A DNA stretch of 64,000 bases from Bartonella harrusi (GTDB lineage Bacteria > Pseudomonadota > Alphaproteobacteria > Rhizobiales > Rhizobiaceae). The DNA is taken from contig NZ_CP101114.1 of NCBI RefSeq assembly GCF_024297065.1, positions 248,001 to 312,000 on the forward strand, read 5' to 3'. Of the stretch, positions 38,804-46,554 are shown piece by piece. The first letter of the stretch is position 1; each line of letters begins with the position of its first letter. Both the position numbers and the translations under genes were made by a program. The notes under the pieces are model-generated. The model searched no databases. It saw only the letters and a program-made list of their open reading frames with translations, and had not been told where the DNA came from.

Positions 38804-39253
38804 CTATGAAAAATCTTTATTTCCAATGAGAGTATGCCGGCTCATTTCAATTATAGAACTGCGAAGATGCAATTTAATTTTTGATTCAATAATGGCTCCA
38901 AATAAGGGAGCAAGTAAGCCAGACATCGTTACAGTATGATAAATTTTATTGTTTGAAGAACAAGACTTTGTTGAACAAATATACTCATGGTCGAAAGTCA
39001 TGCCTGTAAAAGGAAGTTTAGCATAATCAGAAAAGCAAACGTTTTTAATAACTTTATCAAGTGTAAAAGTTACTTTCGGTCCTTTTTTAGGCTTCATTTT
39101 TCCTACAGCTCCTGCTTTAAAAGCACCAGAAAGCTCTACCCACACAAGCTCGTGATCCCAACAAGGCCATGTTGCCACGTTTTCCCACATAGCCCAAATT
39201 TGCTCAGCACTCGGTTCTGTATTAATCTCTTCACTATGTGTTCATTTAAACAT
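38804..39253 (-). CDS. SRPBCC (polyketide cyclase-like) protein with a stop at codon 4
   Basis: The open part starts at ATG 39190, but the domain starts earlier: in the same frame, ATG 39253 with an AGAGAA ribosome site reads Met-Phe-Lys then TGA (39242-39244) then THSEEINTEPSAEQIWAMWENVATWPCWDHELVWVEL (split here over the true N-terminus). The N-terminal strand and helix (PSAEQIWAMW) belong to the START-like SRPBCC fold, so ATG 39190 would remove it. Either a pseudogene, or translation restarts inside. SRPBCC proteins bind hydrophobic ligands; no specific function can be read. About 149 residues if the TGA were sense. Confidence 0.55.
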
Positions 39254-39497
39254 TTGAGTTCTCTTTATTTTACAATAAATTTCCATATTAATAGATTAAA
39301 TATTCAATCTAAAATAAACTTTTAAATTTAAGTTATTCCTTCTTCTAGTGCAGCTCTAAACAGTATTATCATAACGAAGAGTGAATGAATAACAATCTAT
39401 TTATTGCAAATTATGCCTTAGTGAGATAAAGCTATTCAATTTCTCAAAGAAATCTCCTTCAGATATTTTATCAAAAACAACCAAAATAATTGAATAA

Positions 39498-39917
39498 TTA
39501 TCCGTCATAAATCCCCATTGCTTCACGAATTTTATTTGCATCATAAGTTGTAATTTCAAAAAAACCTCGGCGAGCTAATATTTCCCAATGAGGGTTTTTC
39601 AGAAATTCAAGCCCTTTAATCTCTTTTAAAACAATATGTTGTGATTGTTTATTAAAAATGACATCTTTTCGAAATGGTACAAAATGAGGAGCTTGCTCTA
39701 CTTGATAAATATGATTATCTTTAAACACGCACTGAAACTCTATTGTTTGAAGAATTTGTCCTGTACCTATTTCATTGCGTGGGCAGTAAATGAAAATTTC
39801 ATCTCCCTTAGATGTGTTTCGAAGGGGACTGGCTTTTCCGTGATAGACTTGAAGAAAGCCAAATTCAACTGCCAAACGTGCATGAATTAGAGAAATTACA
39901 GCGATCCAATGTTTTAT
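39498..39917 (-). CDS. EVE-domain protein with ATA in place of the start codon
   Basis: The open frame from TTG 39875 (MAVEFGFLQVYHGKASPLR) lacks the first strand of the EVE (PUA-like) fold. In the same frame, upstream, KHWIAVISLIHARLA supplies it, and the codon before this KHW is ATA (39915-39917), preceded by AGAGGC at ribosome-site distance; no ATG, GTG or TTG lies between it and an upstream TGA. EVE domains bind modified bases in DNA or RNA. C-terminal block WEILARRGFFEIT and EAMGIYDG. Probably either an ATA start or a start-codon mutation that silences the gene. About 139 residues. Confidence 0.6.
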   Translation of the reverse strand: MKHWIAVISLIHARLAVEFGFLQVYHGKASPLRNTSKGDEIFIYCPRNEIGTGQILQTIEFQCVFKDNHIYQVEQAPHFVPFRKDVIFNKQSQHIVLKEIKGLEFLKNPHWEILARRGFFEITTYDANKIREAMGIYDG

Positions 39918-40828
39918 ATTGCCTCTTTCAATGATTCACTCTTTCACAAAGTGAAAGTAAGCAATTTTTTCTACACGAAATGAAATCTCTTTTTTTAAGT
40001 TATTTAGTAACAAAGCTGGGCTTTCCGTGTTGATGAAGACATAAATCTACACTAAATATATGAAATCTATAAATTGCCGATATGCTGTGAATAATAATTA
40101 TATAGACAAAAAGAAGATAGAATTTTTGTTGTAAGCTATGAACTCTCAATGAGAAAATCATCTAAACGATTATTGAATGAGAATTAAAAATGTATAAAGG
40201 AAAAGGAACAATTTTATTTAGCGCTAGAGCCGTTTGATGAGAGATAAGTTTCTATGTTTTTCTGCTCATAAAAATACAGCTTACATATATTAGTAATACT
40301 TCTATTCAATGCGTGTTTTGCCAAAATAGATTTTTACACCTGAAAACTGCAAAAAGAGTGAAAAATGACAAAAATCAAAATTTTGCTATAAGAAAGTGAA
40401 AAGGTTTTGAAAAAGAGGTCATTTTTACAAAATTTACGGGTATCTGCGCCCATATTTTATAGATTCTGTTTGCCCAATAATATGATTTCTATAAAAAATT
40501 GATCATCATAAATTGCTATAAAAACTGGTATCGAATTGTGCAAAATCAGGTAGCAACATACAATGAGCTTTTTAAGAAAAAGATTATATATTTCAATATA
40601 CTATGATAATAATATGGTGCTGCATGCCGGCAGAGCAGGCTTTATTAGCAAGAATCAAATAGTATAAAGATGTGCAAGAGTGTATTGATGTATATAATTT
40701 TTTATGTTCCAATAAAAAAATAAGTATTAAAGAAAAAATCTCAAATCAGAAATTAAAGGTGGTCTAAAAGGTGGACCAAAAAAGGTGGACGGGCAATGCC
40801 TGAAAAGGTGGACGGAAGGGGGTGTTAA
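39918..40828. other. AT-rich region before the prophage integrase, possible attachment region
   Basis: About 900 bases without a gene or tRNA that I can recognise. The last 75 bases carry four direct repeats of AAAGGTGGAC (separate entry). If the prophage boundary lies here, the attachment site would be within this stretch, but I cannot define it without the other end. Confidence 0.4.
40755..40813 (+). repeat. Four direct repeats AAAGGTGGAC upstream of the integrase
   Basis: Copies at 40755-40764 (AAAGGTGGTC), 40767-40776, 40781-40790 and 40804-40813 (all AAAGGTGGAC), spaced 12, 14 and 23 bases. Position directly before the integrase start fits arm-type integrase sites or an autoregulatory operator (inference). 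Confidence 0.75.
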
Positions 40829-42007
40829 GTGAGGGCGATTCACCGGTTATCGGCATCATTCGTAAAGACGTCTCCACAGGGTAAATATTGTGATGGGGCA
40901 GGGCTATGGTTAAATGTTCGAAAAGACAATACGCGTTCTTGGTTTTTTCGCTATACGCACCACAATAAGCGCCGTGAAATGGGGCTTGGTCCTGTTACAA
41001 AGCTTTCTTTAAAAGAAGCGCGCGAGCTTGCTAGGCATTATAGTGATATTCTTAAAGAAGGTAATGATCCTATTGTTTTTAGAGAACAGACTATTTTAAA
41101 ACAGCAAAGCAATATCTTTCAAGAAGTTGCGCAAGCAGCTTTTGAAAGCAAAAAAGCAGAGTTGAAAAATGAAGGGAAAAATGGTCGTTGGTTTTCTCCA
41201 TTAGAGTTGCACGTTATTCCACACATAGGCAAATTATCTATAGAAAAACTGACAGCCAATATCATTCGCAATGTTCTTGCTCCACTTTGGCATGAAAAAG
41301 CAGATACAGCGCGAAAAGCACTGAATCGTATCAATATTTGCTTGAAATATGCTGCTGCTCTTGGCTTAGATGTTGACCTACAGGCTTGTATGAAAGCACG
41401 AGCTCTTTTAGGAAAATCACGTGCGACATCGACGAATATTCCTGCTATGCCTTGGCAAGAACTTCCAGATTTTTATCAAAACTTAGAGGATAATATCCTT
41501 TCAAATTTAGCACTAAAATTACTGATTTTGACAGGTGCTCGATCATATCCATTGCGCTATTTGCGTCTTGAGCAGATTGATAAAAATATATGGACCATAC
41601 CAAAAGAAAATATGAAAGGTATTGTAGGAAAAGTTTCAGATTTTCGTGTGCCACTGAGTAGTGAAGCTATGAAAGTCATTGAAAAAACTCTGCCTTTTGA
41701 AAAAAAGGGCTTTCTATTTGCGGGGCTTAAAGGCAAACCCATTTCTGATACAACGCTTTCTAAATTCATGAAAGACAAAGGCTTTGATTATAGACCTCAT
41801 GGTTTTAGATCGAGTCTTCGTGGCTGGATAGCGGAGACAACATCAACACCATTTGAAATTGCAGAATCTGTTCTTGCGCATTCAGTTGGTAATTCATTGA
41901 CAAAAGCTTACATGCGAACAGATTTCTTAGAGCAACGCCGTATCCTCTTAGAACAATGGGCGTCTTTTATATCAGGAACATCTTTACCAAACATTTCAGA
42001 CCGTTAA
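40829..42007 (+). CDS. int: P4-type tyrosine integrase, intact
   Basis: A 392-residue site-specific recombinase that inserts and excises the prophage. N-terminal DUF4102 domain (YCDGAGLWLNV, RREMGLGPVTKLSLKEAR), SAM-like core-binding domain (about 95-190), and catalytic domain with Arg in LTGARSYPLR (about 238), HGFR (324-327), LAHSVG (His about 351), and Tyr in KAYMRTD (about 361). Starts at GTG 40829 behind a GGAAGGGGG purine run. It is the full-length relative of the two dead integrases at 3062-4230 and 10799-11745. Convergent with the GHKL gene, 24 bases apart. Confidence 0.9.
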   Translation: MRAIHRLSASFVKTSPQGKYCDGAGLWLNVRKDNTRSWFFRYTHHNKRREMGLGPVTKLSLKEARELARHYSDILKEGNDPIVFREQTILKQQSNIFQEVAQAAFESKKAELKNEGKNGRWFSPLELHVIPHIGKLSIEKLTANIIRNVLAPLWHEKADTARKALNRINICLKYAAALGLDVDLQACMKARALLGKSRATSTNIPAMPWQELPDFYQNLEDNILSNLALKLLILTGARSYPLRYLRLEQIDKNIWTIPKENMKGIVGKVSDFRVPLSSEAMKVIEKTLPFEKKGFLFAGLKGKPISDTTLSKFMKDKGFDYRPHGFRSSLRGWIAETTSTPFEIAESVLAHSVGNSLTKAYMRTDFLEQRRILLEQWASFISGTSLPNISDR

Positions 42008-42031
42008 GCCTAAAATATAATTGCTGTTACT

Positions 42032-44074
42032 CTATTGTAATGGCATCCCTAGAACTTCAAAGAAGCGTTGCTGTCTTTTTTCGGCATAAGCAATGAGTTT
42101 GTCAAATGAAACAACCTCTATATAGGACTTGTATTCGTTGTGATATCCAAAATATCCCATATGATCACCTGTCTTTGTTAAATTCCAACGTTTACAACAT
42201 TTTTTTACTTTTTCAGTTAGATCACAGATGACATAACAGTAACCAGGAACTTCTCCATCCAAATTTATTGGGCGCCCCTCTGGGGTCTGTACTTGACCTT
42301 CGCGAATTTTTTCTAAATAAGTAAAGACCTGATCAATAGGATCTGTTTTGGTATCAGCTTTTGCATCGTCTCTCATTGGACGCTTGATTTCCACTATGGT
42401 AAGAGATGCCAAAGTAGAAGGTATTGAATCCCCTTTTTTTTCTGATACTAAGAGAGGCTTATCATATACTTCCAAACTGCATACATCAGGTCTGTCCTTA
42501 TCTTTAGAACCTGTAAAAGGGACACTATTTAATGGAAGATCAGAAGCTAAATAATCATGAAATGCTAATTTTTCATCAATCAACCATAAATTACAATTAT
42601 TCATAGCAACAGAGCCAGAATCGCATTTCATGGGTACTATGAGTTCATGAATAACCTCTTCTGTAACATATCTTTTTTTGTCACCTATAGAAATACAATT
42701 TAAAGATTCTTTCAAAAGTTCTATGATAGTTTTTCTATGGAATAAGTAATTTGCCAAATCGGATTTTTTAAGATCACCTACAGCATTTACATATTTATTA
42801 ATTCTTGCTTTATAATTGTTTGAATCTTCTCCTTGTTGAACTGCTAAAACATTATGACCTTCTTCTAAAATTTCATTTTCTATTCTAGCAAAACATTCAT
42901 GCAAATACAGTTCCACGCCTTTATTGTCTTTTGTAGAAGAAATCATATAATCATTGTCAGTTAAATATTTTAGGAGTGGGCGATAGCGTGGTACTTTATG
43001 TGTGAACTTCTCAACTCTCTCTTTACTGTCTCGAATGTTGTTCTCTAATTCTTTAGCTAAGTATTTTTGAATTCTATCAACTATAGCGTTCCGTATCATA
43101 TTAAATGATATCTCTATTTCCTCAAAGAACCCTTCAGTATTTTCTTCAATATCAAAGCTTGTTCTTTCAGAACGTACTCTCTCATCTAAAAAAAGAGAGC
43201 TTACATAGCAGGAATAGATAAATTCACCTATATCATCCTGTAGTTTTGAAGGCATACCAGGAATCTTCTTGGATATTGCTTCTTCTTTGATAACTCTATT
43301 GGCTGCACAAAAAGATAAAGTTTGTTTAGCTACAGATAAGTTTCTAAATTTAATATGCATAATAGAAAAATTGTGATCTTCTATTTCTATTTCTTCATTA
43401 AAAATCGCTTCAAGCTTGCACTCCTCATATAGTTTATTCAACGATATTTTTTCAGAGCCATCTTCAATAGTTATAGAAGGGCAACTACCAGTTCTTGCAA
43501 AATACCAGAGAAAATGTTCCAAGAGTGCCTTTGATATAGATTTTAGAGTTTTAGGAATATGATTTTTATAGTTTTTTTTCAGACCTTTTAATTCAACAAC
43601 AGTCTCTCTCTTTGCACAATCATCTTGAAAATTGCGTAATGCTTTTATACCTTTATCAGCATCGAATGAAAATTCACGCCCTTTGAGCCGTTTATCTATT
43701 TCATAAACACTCTTGATTTTTATATCATCAAAAGCTTTAAGCCATAGAAGTCGTCCTACACCACGGCAGCCTTTTTCTCTTTTATTATCTGAATCTAAAG
43801 TTTCAAATGATTGTAAATTATGATCATCAAAGCCTATACCATTATCTGTTATTTTAAAACCTACAATTTCTTTTGGTTTTTCTGTATCTTTTTCAAGTGG
43901 TAGTAAAGCTTGGTCCGATCTTATGATTGAAACTGTAATGCGACTTGAGGAAAAATCATTACCTATATCTTCAATGGAATGAATGGAGTTCACAACTGCT
44001 TCAAAAAGAGGCATTAAAGCATGCGTTGATGGTAAAGACGTATTTCTTACGCGGCCACTGAAATTTGTTCTCAT
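42032..44074 (-). CDS. GHKL-ATPase / PD-(D/E)XK-nuclease-like fusion, candidate defence protein
   Basis: A 680-residue protein. N-terminal GHKL (MutL/MORC-like) ATPase: N-box FEAVVNSIHSIED (Glu25, Asn29), ITDNGIGFD (about 75-83), and GCRGVGR lid (about 102-108). A long helical middle follows (about 200-480). The C-terminal region carries a PD-(D/E)XK-like pattern: RPDV with Asp about 530, then TIVEIKRP with Glu562 and Lys564, and a Gln in PIDQVFTYLE. MutL/MORC-like ATPases in restriction-like conflict systems have been described by Iyer and co-workers (2008). Start ATG 44074 has GGGGGAA upstream; the longer frame from 44104 lacks one. Location beside the integrase at the prophage edge is typical of cargo. 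Role in DNA defence is inferred. Confidence 0.6.
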   Translation of the reverse strand: MRTNFSGRVRNTSLPSTHALMPLFEAVVNSIHSIEDIGNDFSSSRITVSIIRSDQALLPLEKDTEKPKEIVGFKITDNGIGFDDHNLQSFETLDSDNKREKGCRGVGRLLWLKAFDDIKIKSVYEIDKRLKGREFSFDADKGIKALRNFQDDCAKRETVVELKGLKKNYKNHIPKTLKSISKALLEHFLWYFARTGSCPSITIEDGSEKISLNKLYEECKLEAIFNEEIEIEDHNFSIMHIKFRNLSVAKQTLSFCAANRVIKEEAISKKIPGMPSKLQDDIGEFIYSCYVSSLFLDERVRSERTSFDIEENTEGFFEEIEISFNMIRNAIVDRIQKYLAKELENNIRDSKERVEKFTHKVPRYRPLLKYLTDNDYMISSTKDNKGVELYLHECFARIENEILEEGHNVLAVQQGEDSNNYKARINKYVNAVGDLKKSDLANYLFHRKTIIELLKESLNCISIGDKKRYVTEEVIHELIVPMKCDSGSVAMNNCNLWLIDEKLAFHDYLASDLPLNSVPFTGSKDKDRPDVCSLEVYDKPLLVSEKKGDSIPSTLASLTIVEIKRPMRDDAKADTKTDPIDQVFTYLEKIREGQVQTPEGRPINLDGEVPGYCYVICDLTEKVKKCCKRWNLTKTGDHMGYFGYHNEYKSYIEVVSFDKLIAYAEKRQQRFFEVLGMPLQ

Positions 44075-44212
44075 GATTCCCCCCGATCTACATAAGACAA
44101 GCAATTATGTCGTTTTATAAAAACCAATTCCCTTATCGTCCTTAAAAGACGAAAATCCTGAAGTTGGTCATATCAAGTATATATTATTATAATCTTTAAA
44201 TCCATGAAACAA

Positions 44213-44431
44213 CTAATTCTTTGAAAACCACTGTTTTAAATGGGCAAAGACATTATCTATCGCATCCATAATCCGAGCAAAATCAAGGATCAGCAAAAAG
44301 AGAAAGAAGGCTATCCACTTCATCAAGCGAGACATCATTTTTACATTTTGATAAGTGATGATCATTTCTTGAAGCATTTCTTTTTCTGCTTCTGTAAGCG
44401 CGGTGGTTTTTTTAGTGTTTTTGCTAACCAT
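44213..44431 (-). CDS. Small one-TM prophage protein, possible holin or antiholin
   Basis: A 72-residue protein: polar, Lys-rich N-terminus (MVSKNTKKTTALTEAEKEML), one strong transmembrane segment (LMKWIAFFLFLLILDFA), and a short charged tail. I chose ATG 44431 with GGGTGG upstream; an earlier in-frame start would overlap the spanin gene more. It is the last gene of the lysis cluster. Holin or antiholin is the obvious guess from position and size, but it is unproven. Confidence 0.55.
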   Translation of the reverse strand: MVSKNTKKTTALTEAEKEMLQEMIITYQNVKMMSRLMKWIAFFLFLLILDFARIMDAIDNVFAHLKQWFSKN

Positions 44432-44630
44432 GTTTCCACCCACACAAATATTCACCCTGTTTGTTATGCTTTAATATCTCTCTTGCTAAGTTTGAACTGA
44501 TGCTGTTCAAATCTTGGCTTTCCAAATATATCGGCAACCACCCCACACAAGAAGAAGCAACTTTATTTGTCGCGCAACCAGTGAGAGAGATCAGCACGCA
44601 CATCAGTATCACTTTTTTGATTAATTTCAT
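44424..44630 (-). CDS. Rz1-like outer-membrane spanin lipoprotein
   Basis: A 68-residue lipoprotein: MKLIKKVILMCVLISLTGC leader and lipobox, then a short mature part with WLPIYLESQDLNS, EILKHNKQGEYLCGW. The ILKHN...W..CGW pattern is typical of small phage Rz1-like lipoproteins. Its 5' part overlaps the upstream membrane protein gene by 68 bases in another frame, the usual nested/overlapping spanin arrangement. It should complete lysis by bridging to the outer membrane. Confidence 0.75.
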   Translation of the reverse strand: MKLIKKVILMCVLISLTGCATNKVASSCVGWLPIYLESQDLNSISSNLAREILKHNKQGEYLCGWKHG

Positions 44631-44790
44631 TTTCTACCTCAAGCCGTGTTGTTGCAGTCTTTAAAATCTTCTCTGTTTGCTTTTGCTGTTCAGTTTTTTT
44701 ACCAAGAACAAAAGCTTTTGCTAAAATCATAAAAAAAGCGGCTAAAGCCGCACCTGTTAGCATCAGATTTTTTTTCATCCATAAAATCAT
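44563..44790 (-). CDS. Rz-like inner-membrane spanin
   Basis: A 75-residue protein with one N-terminal transmembrane segment (LMLTGAALAAFFMILAKAF) followed by a charged, helical, coiled-coil-like tail (KKTEQQKQTEKILKTATTRL). Topology and position suit an i-spanin. I chose ATG 44790 because AGGA lies upstream and it overlaps the endolysin stop as ATGA; ATG 44778 is an alternative. Its 3' part overlaps the Rz1-like gene. Confidence 0.7.
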   Translation of the reverse strand: MILWMKKNLMLTGAALAAFFMILAKAFVLGKKTEQQKQTEKILKTATTRLEVENEINQKSDTDVRADLSHWLRDK

Positions 44791-45449
44791 AATTTGTGTT
44801 CCTGAAAGCGTTTGGCGACACAGAAAAGACCGGCACAGGCGGCTAAAACCATAATGGTTGCCAATGCCCATTGGATAGGGCCATTGCCCGCTAACAAGCC
44901 TCCAAGTCCTGAGAAAGATCCAATGATGGGGGCAAGGGCTTCTGCTTTGAAAATCCCCATTGGCTGTGTGGTTTCTACTGGTTGATAATTGGAGGAAACA
45001 TAAGCGCCTTTTGCCCATAAGCCTGCTTCTGCTGTACGCCGGTGTACGAGACCTTGAAGGCGCTTTCCATCCGCTTTGGTCCATTTCTGTAATTCAGAGG
45101 GCACTGCTTCATATTCACCTTGATTGAGTTTTTTTAACAGTGTCGAATTGCAAAAGGCTGCTGTTCCTACATTATAACAAAAGGAGACGAGTGCTGCGAA
45201 TTGTTCGTCTGTTAAGGAAACTTGAACGGCTTGTTCAACAGTGTTCTCAAATTGTTGCAAATCACGGCAAAGAAACTCTTCGGCTTGTTCTTCAGTGATT
45301 GTCATGTCTTTATGAACAAAGGGTTTTCCAGCAGCGTTTGTATGTCCATAACCAATGGTCCATACACCAATAGCATCTTTATAGGCGTTGAGACGCAAGC
45401 CTTCCCATTGTTTAATCAGTGCTAATCCTTCTGATGATATTTTTCTCAT
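44787..45449 (-). CDS. Endolysin, GH24 lysozyme with C-terminal membrane segment
   Basis: A 220-residue phage lysozyme (muramidase). The catalytic Glu is in IKQWEGLRLNAY, with Asp in YKDAIGVWTIGYGHT and the conserved Thr at its end; FCYNVG and LVHRRTAEAGLW complete the domain (to about residue 150). The remaining part carries a Gly-rich hydrophobic stretch and a transmembrane helix (WALATIMVLAACAGLFCVA), unusual for a soluble endolysin. ATG 45449 has GGAG six bases upstream. Overlaps the Rz-like gene by four bases. Confidence 0.9.
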   Translation of the reverse strand: MRKISSEGLALIKQWEGLRLNAYKDAIGVWTIGYGHTNAAGKPFVHKDMTITEEQAEEFLCRDLQQFENTVEQAVQVSLTDEQFAALVSFCYNVGTAAFCNSTLLKKLNQGEYEAVPSELQKWTKADGKRLQGLVHRRTAEAGLWAKGAYVSSNYQPVETTQPMGIFKAEALAPIIGSFSGLGGLLAGNGPIQWALATIMVLAACAGLFCVAKRFQEHKL

Positions 45450-45462
45450 AGGTTTCTCCATA

Positions 45463-45492
45463 AAAAAAGTCCACCTCTATGGATGGACACTT
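45463..45492 (-). terminator. Terminator between VapC and the endolysin
   Basis: On the minus strand GTCCATC and GGTGGAC form a stem, followed by seven T, ending directly at the endolysin ribosome site. It should isolate the VapBC unit from the lysis genes, or act as an attenuator that a late antiterminator must overcome. Confidence 0.6.
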
Positions 45493-45738
45493 AAAGTTTC
45501 TTGATTGAGTAACAACCAGAAAATTCAATAGCTGTTATTTGTTTTATTAATGATAAAATTCTTTCTCAATATCTTAATAATTAGTAAATTATACAGAATA
45601 ACTCATCAAACATTTCTTGATTTTATCTTGATATGGCAACAAAGAAGGGACTGGAGCAGGTCGGGACATCCAGTGATACTAAGGTTCGTGCAATTATGTT
45701 GACGTAAATGACCAGTCAAGTCCTTTGCTCATAACGGA

Positions 45739-46161
45739 TCATATTTTTTCGATATCTGTATGGATAAAATCGTTTCCTTTAAATAACAGTGGTAATTCAT
45801 AATTTTTGCTACAAGCATAAGCAAAACAATCACCCATATTAAGTCGTGCTTTGCTGCCTGTTCCCTTACCAAAATTCATATAAGCATGAACAGCAGTTTG
45901 ATATTCGCGATCCTCAATAGTGACAAATTGAATATTGTAAAATTCTAGAAAATCATCAACTAAAGCTTTTGCTTCTAAAACTGTTGAGCGTGCAACAGGT
46001 TTTCCTTCTTGTGTTTTCTCAAAGCAAAGTCCAGCGACAGCTTCCCACACAGCCATTGCTGACGTATGATTTTTCTGAGTTTTTTCCATCTTTTCGATAA
46101 AAATAGGTGCCTCTTCCTCACCTAACAAAATAGCAAGAATAGCCGAAGCGTCGAGAAACAT
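45739..46161 (-). CDS. vapC: VapC-like PIN-domain toxin
   Basis: A 140-residue PIN-domain ribonuclease. Acidic residues at the expected places: MFLDASAILAIL (Asp4), AVWEAV (Glu), and LNMGDCFAYACS (Asp). These bind Mg for RNA cleavage. Directly downstream of VapB with no gap (stop 46162/start 46161). It is a cargo pair inside the prophage late region. Confidence 0.88.
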   Translation of the reverse strand: MFLDASAILAILLGEEEAPIFIEKMEKTQKNHTSAMAVWEAVAGLCFEKTQEGKPVARSTVLEAKALVDDFLEFYNIQFVTIEDREYQTAVHAYMNFGKGTGSKARLNMGDCFAYACSKNYELPLLFKGNDFIHTDIEKI

Positions 46162-46425
46162 TTAAAAGCCTCCGCTTAAATCATCAAAAAACGCCTTGCG
46201 CTGTTCTTCCGTATAAGAATTATATTCTTTACCTAAAAATTTTTTGGTTCGTTGCTGAAGCTCTATAGCCTTTTCCTGATAAGAAACTTCTTTTTTCTTA
46301 GCTTCTTTTAACATCAAAAGTGCTGCTTCAATTGTCTGAGTATAAGTATTATAACCATAAAGGTTTTTGACTTCATCAGCTAATCTTTTAACATTTTTAT
46401 TCGGAACAAAAAGTGTATCAGACAT
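46162..46425 (-). CDS. vapB: VapB-like antitoxin
   Basis: An 87-residue antitoxin of the Rv0623/PSK-like type: MSDTLFVPNKNVKRLADEVK, a helical TIEAALLMLKEAKKKE, and a C-terminal toxin-wrapping tail (RKAFFDDLSGGF). The N-terminal ribbon-helix-helix would bind the palindrome at 46441-46488. Confidence 0.85.
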   Translation of the reverse strand: MSDTLFVPNKNVKRLADEVKNLYGYNTYTQTIEAALLMLKEAKKKEVSYQEKAIELQQRTKKFLGKEYNSYTEEQRKAFFDDLSGGF

Positions 46426-46440
46426 TTTCTAACCTCCAAA

Positions 46441-46488
46441 ACTAATATTAATTTCTTACAATTATAATATCATATAATTAATATTAGT
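46441..46488 (-). promoter_or_regulatory. vapBC operator palindrome
   Basis: Perfect 13-base inverted repeat ACTAATATTAATT (46441-46453) and AATTAATATTAGT (46476-46488), just upstream of the vapB start. Its placement fits autoregulation by the VapBC complex. Confidence 0.7.
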
Positions 46489-46554
46489 TCCAGTGTTGTT
46501 AAAAATCTCAAACAACTCTCTGTCCTTTAAGCTGAGAGAAACATTACAATTTCT

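Noticed and set aside
40440..40760. tRNA gene as integration target
   Set aside because: Searched by eye for the T-loop TTCGA and a 7-bp acceptor stem; none found.
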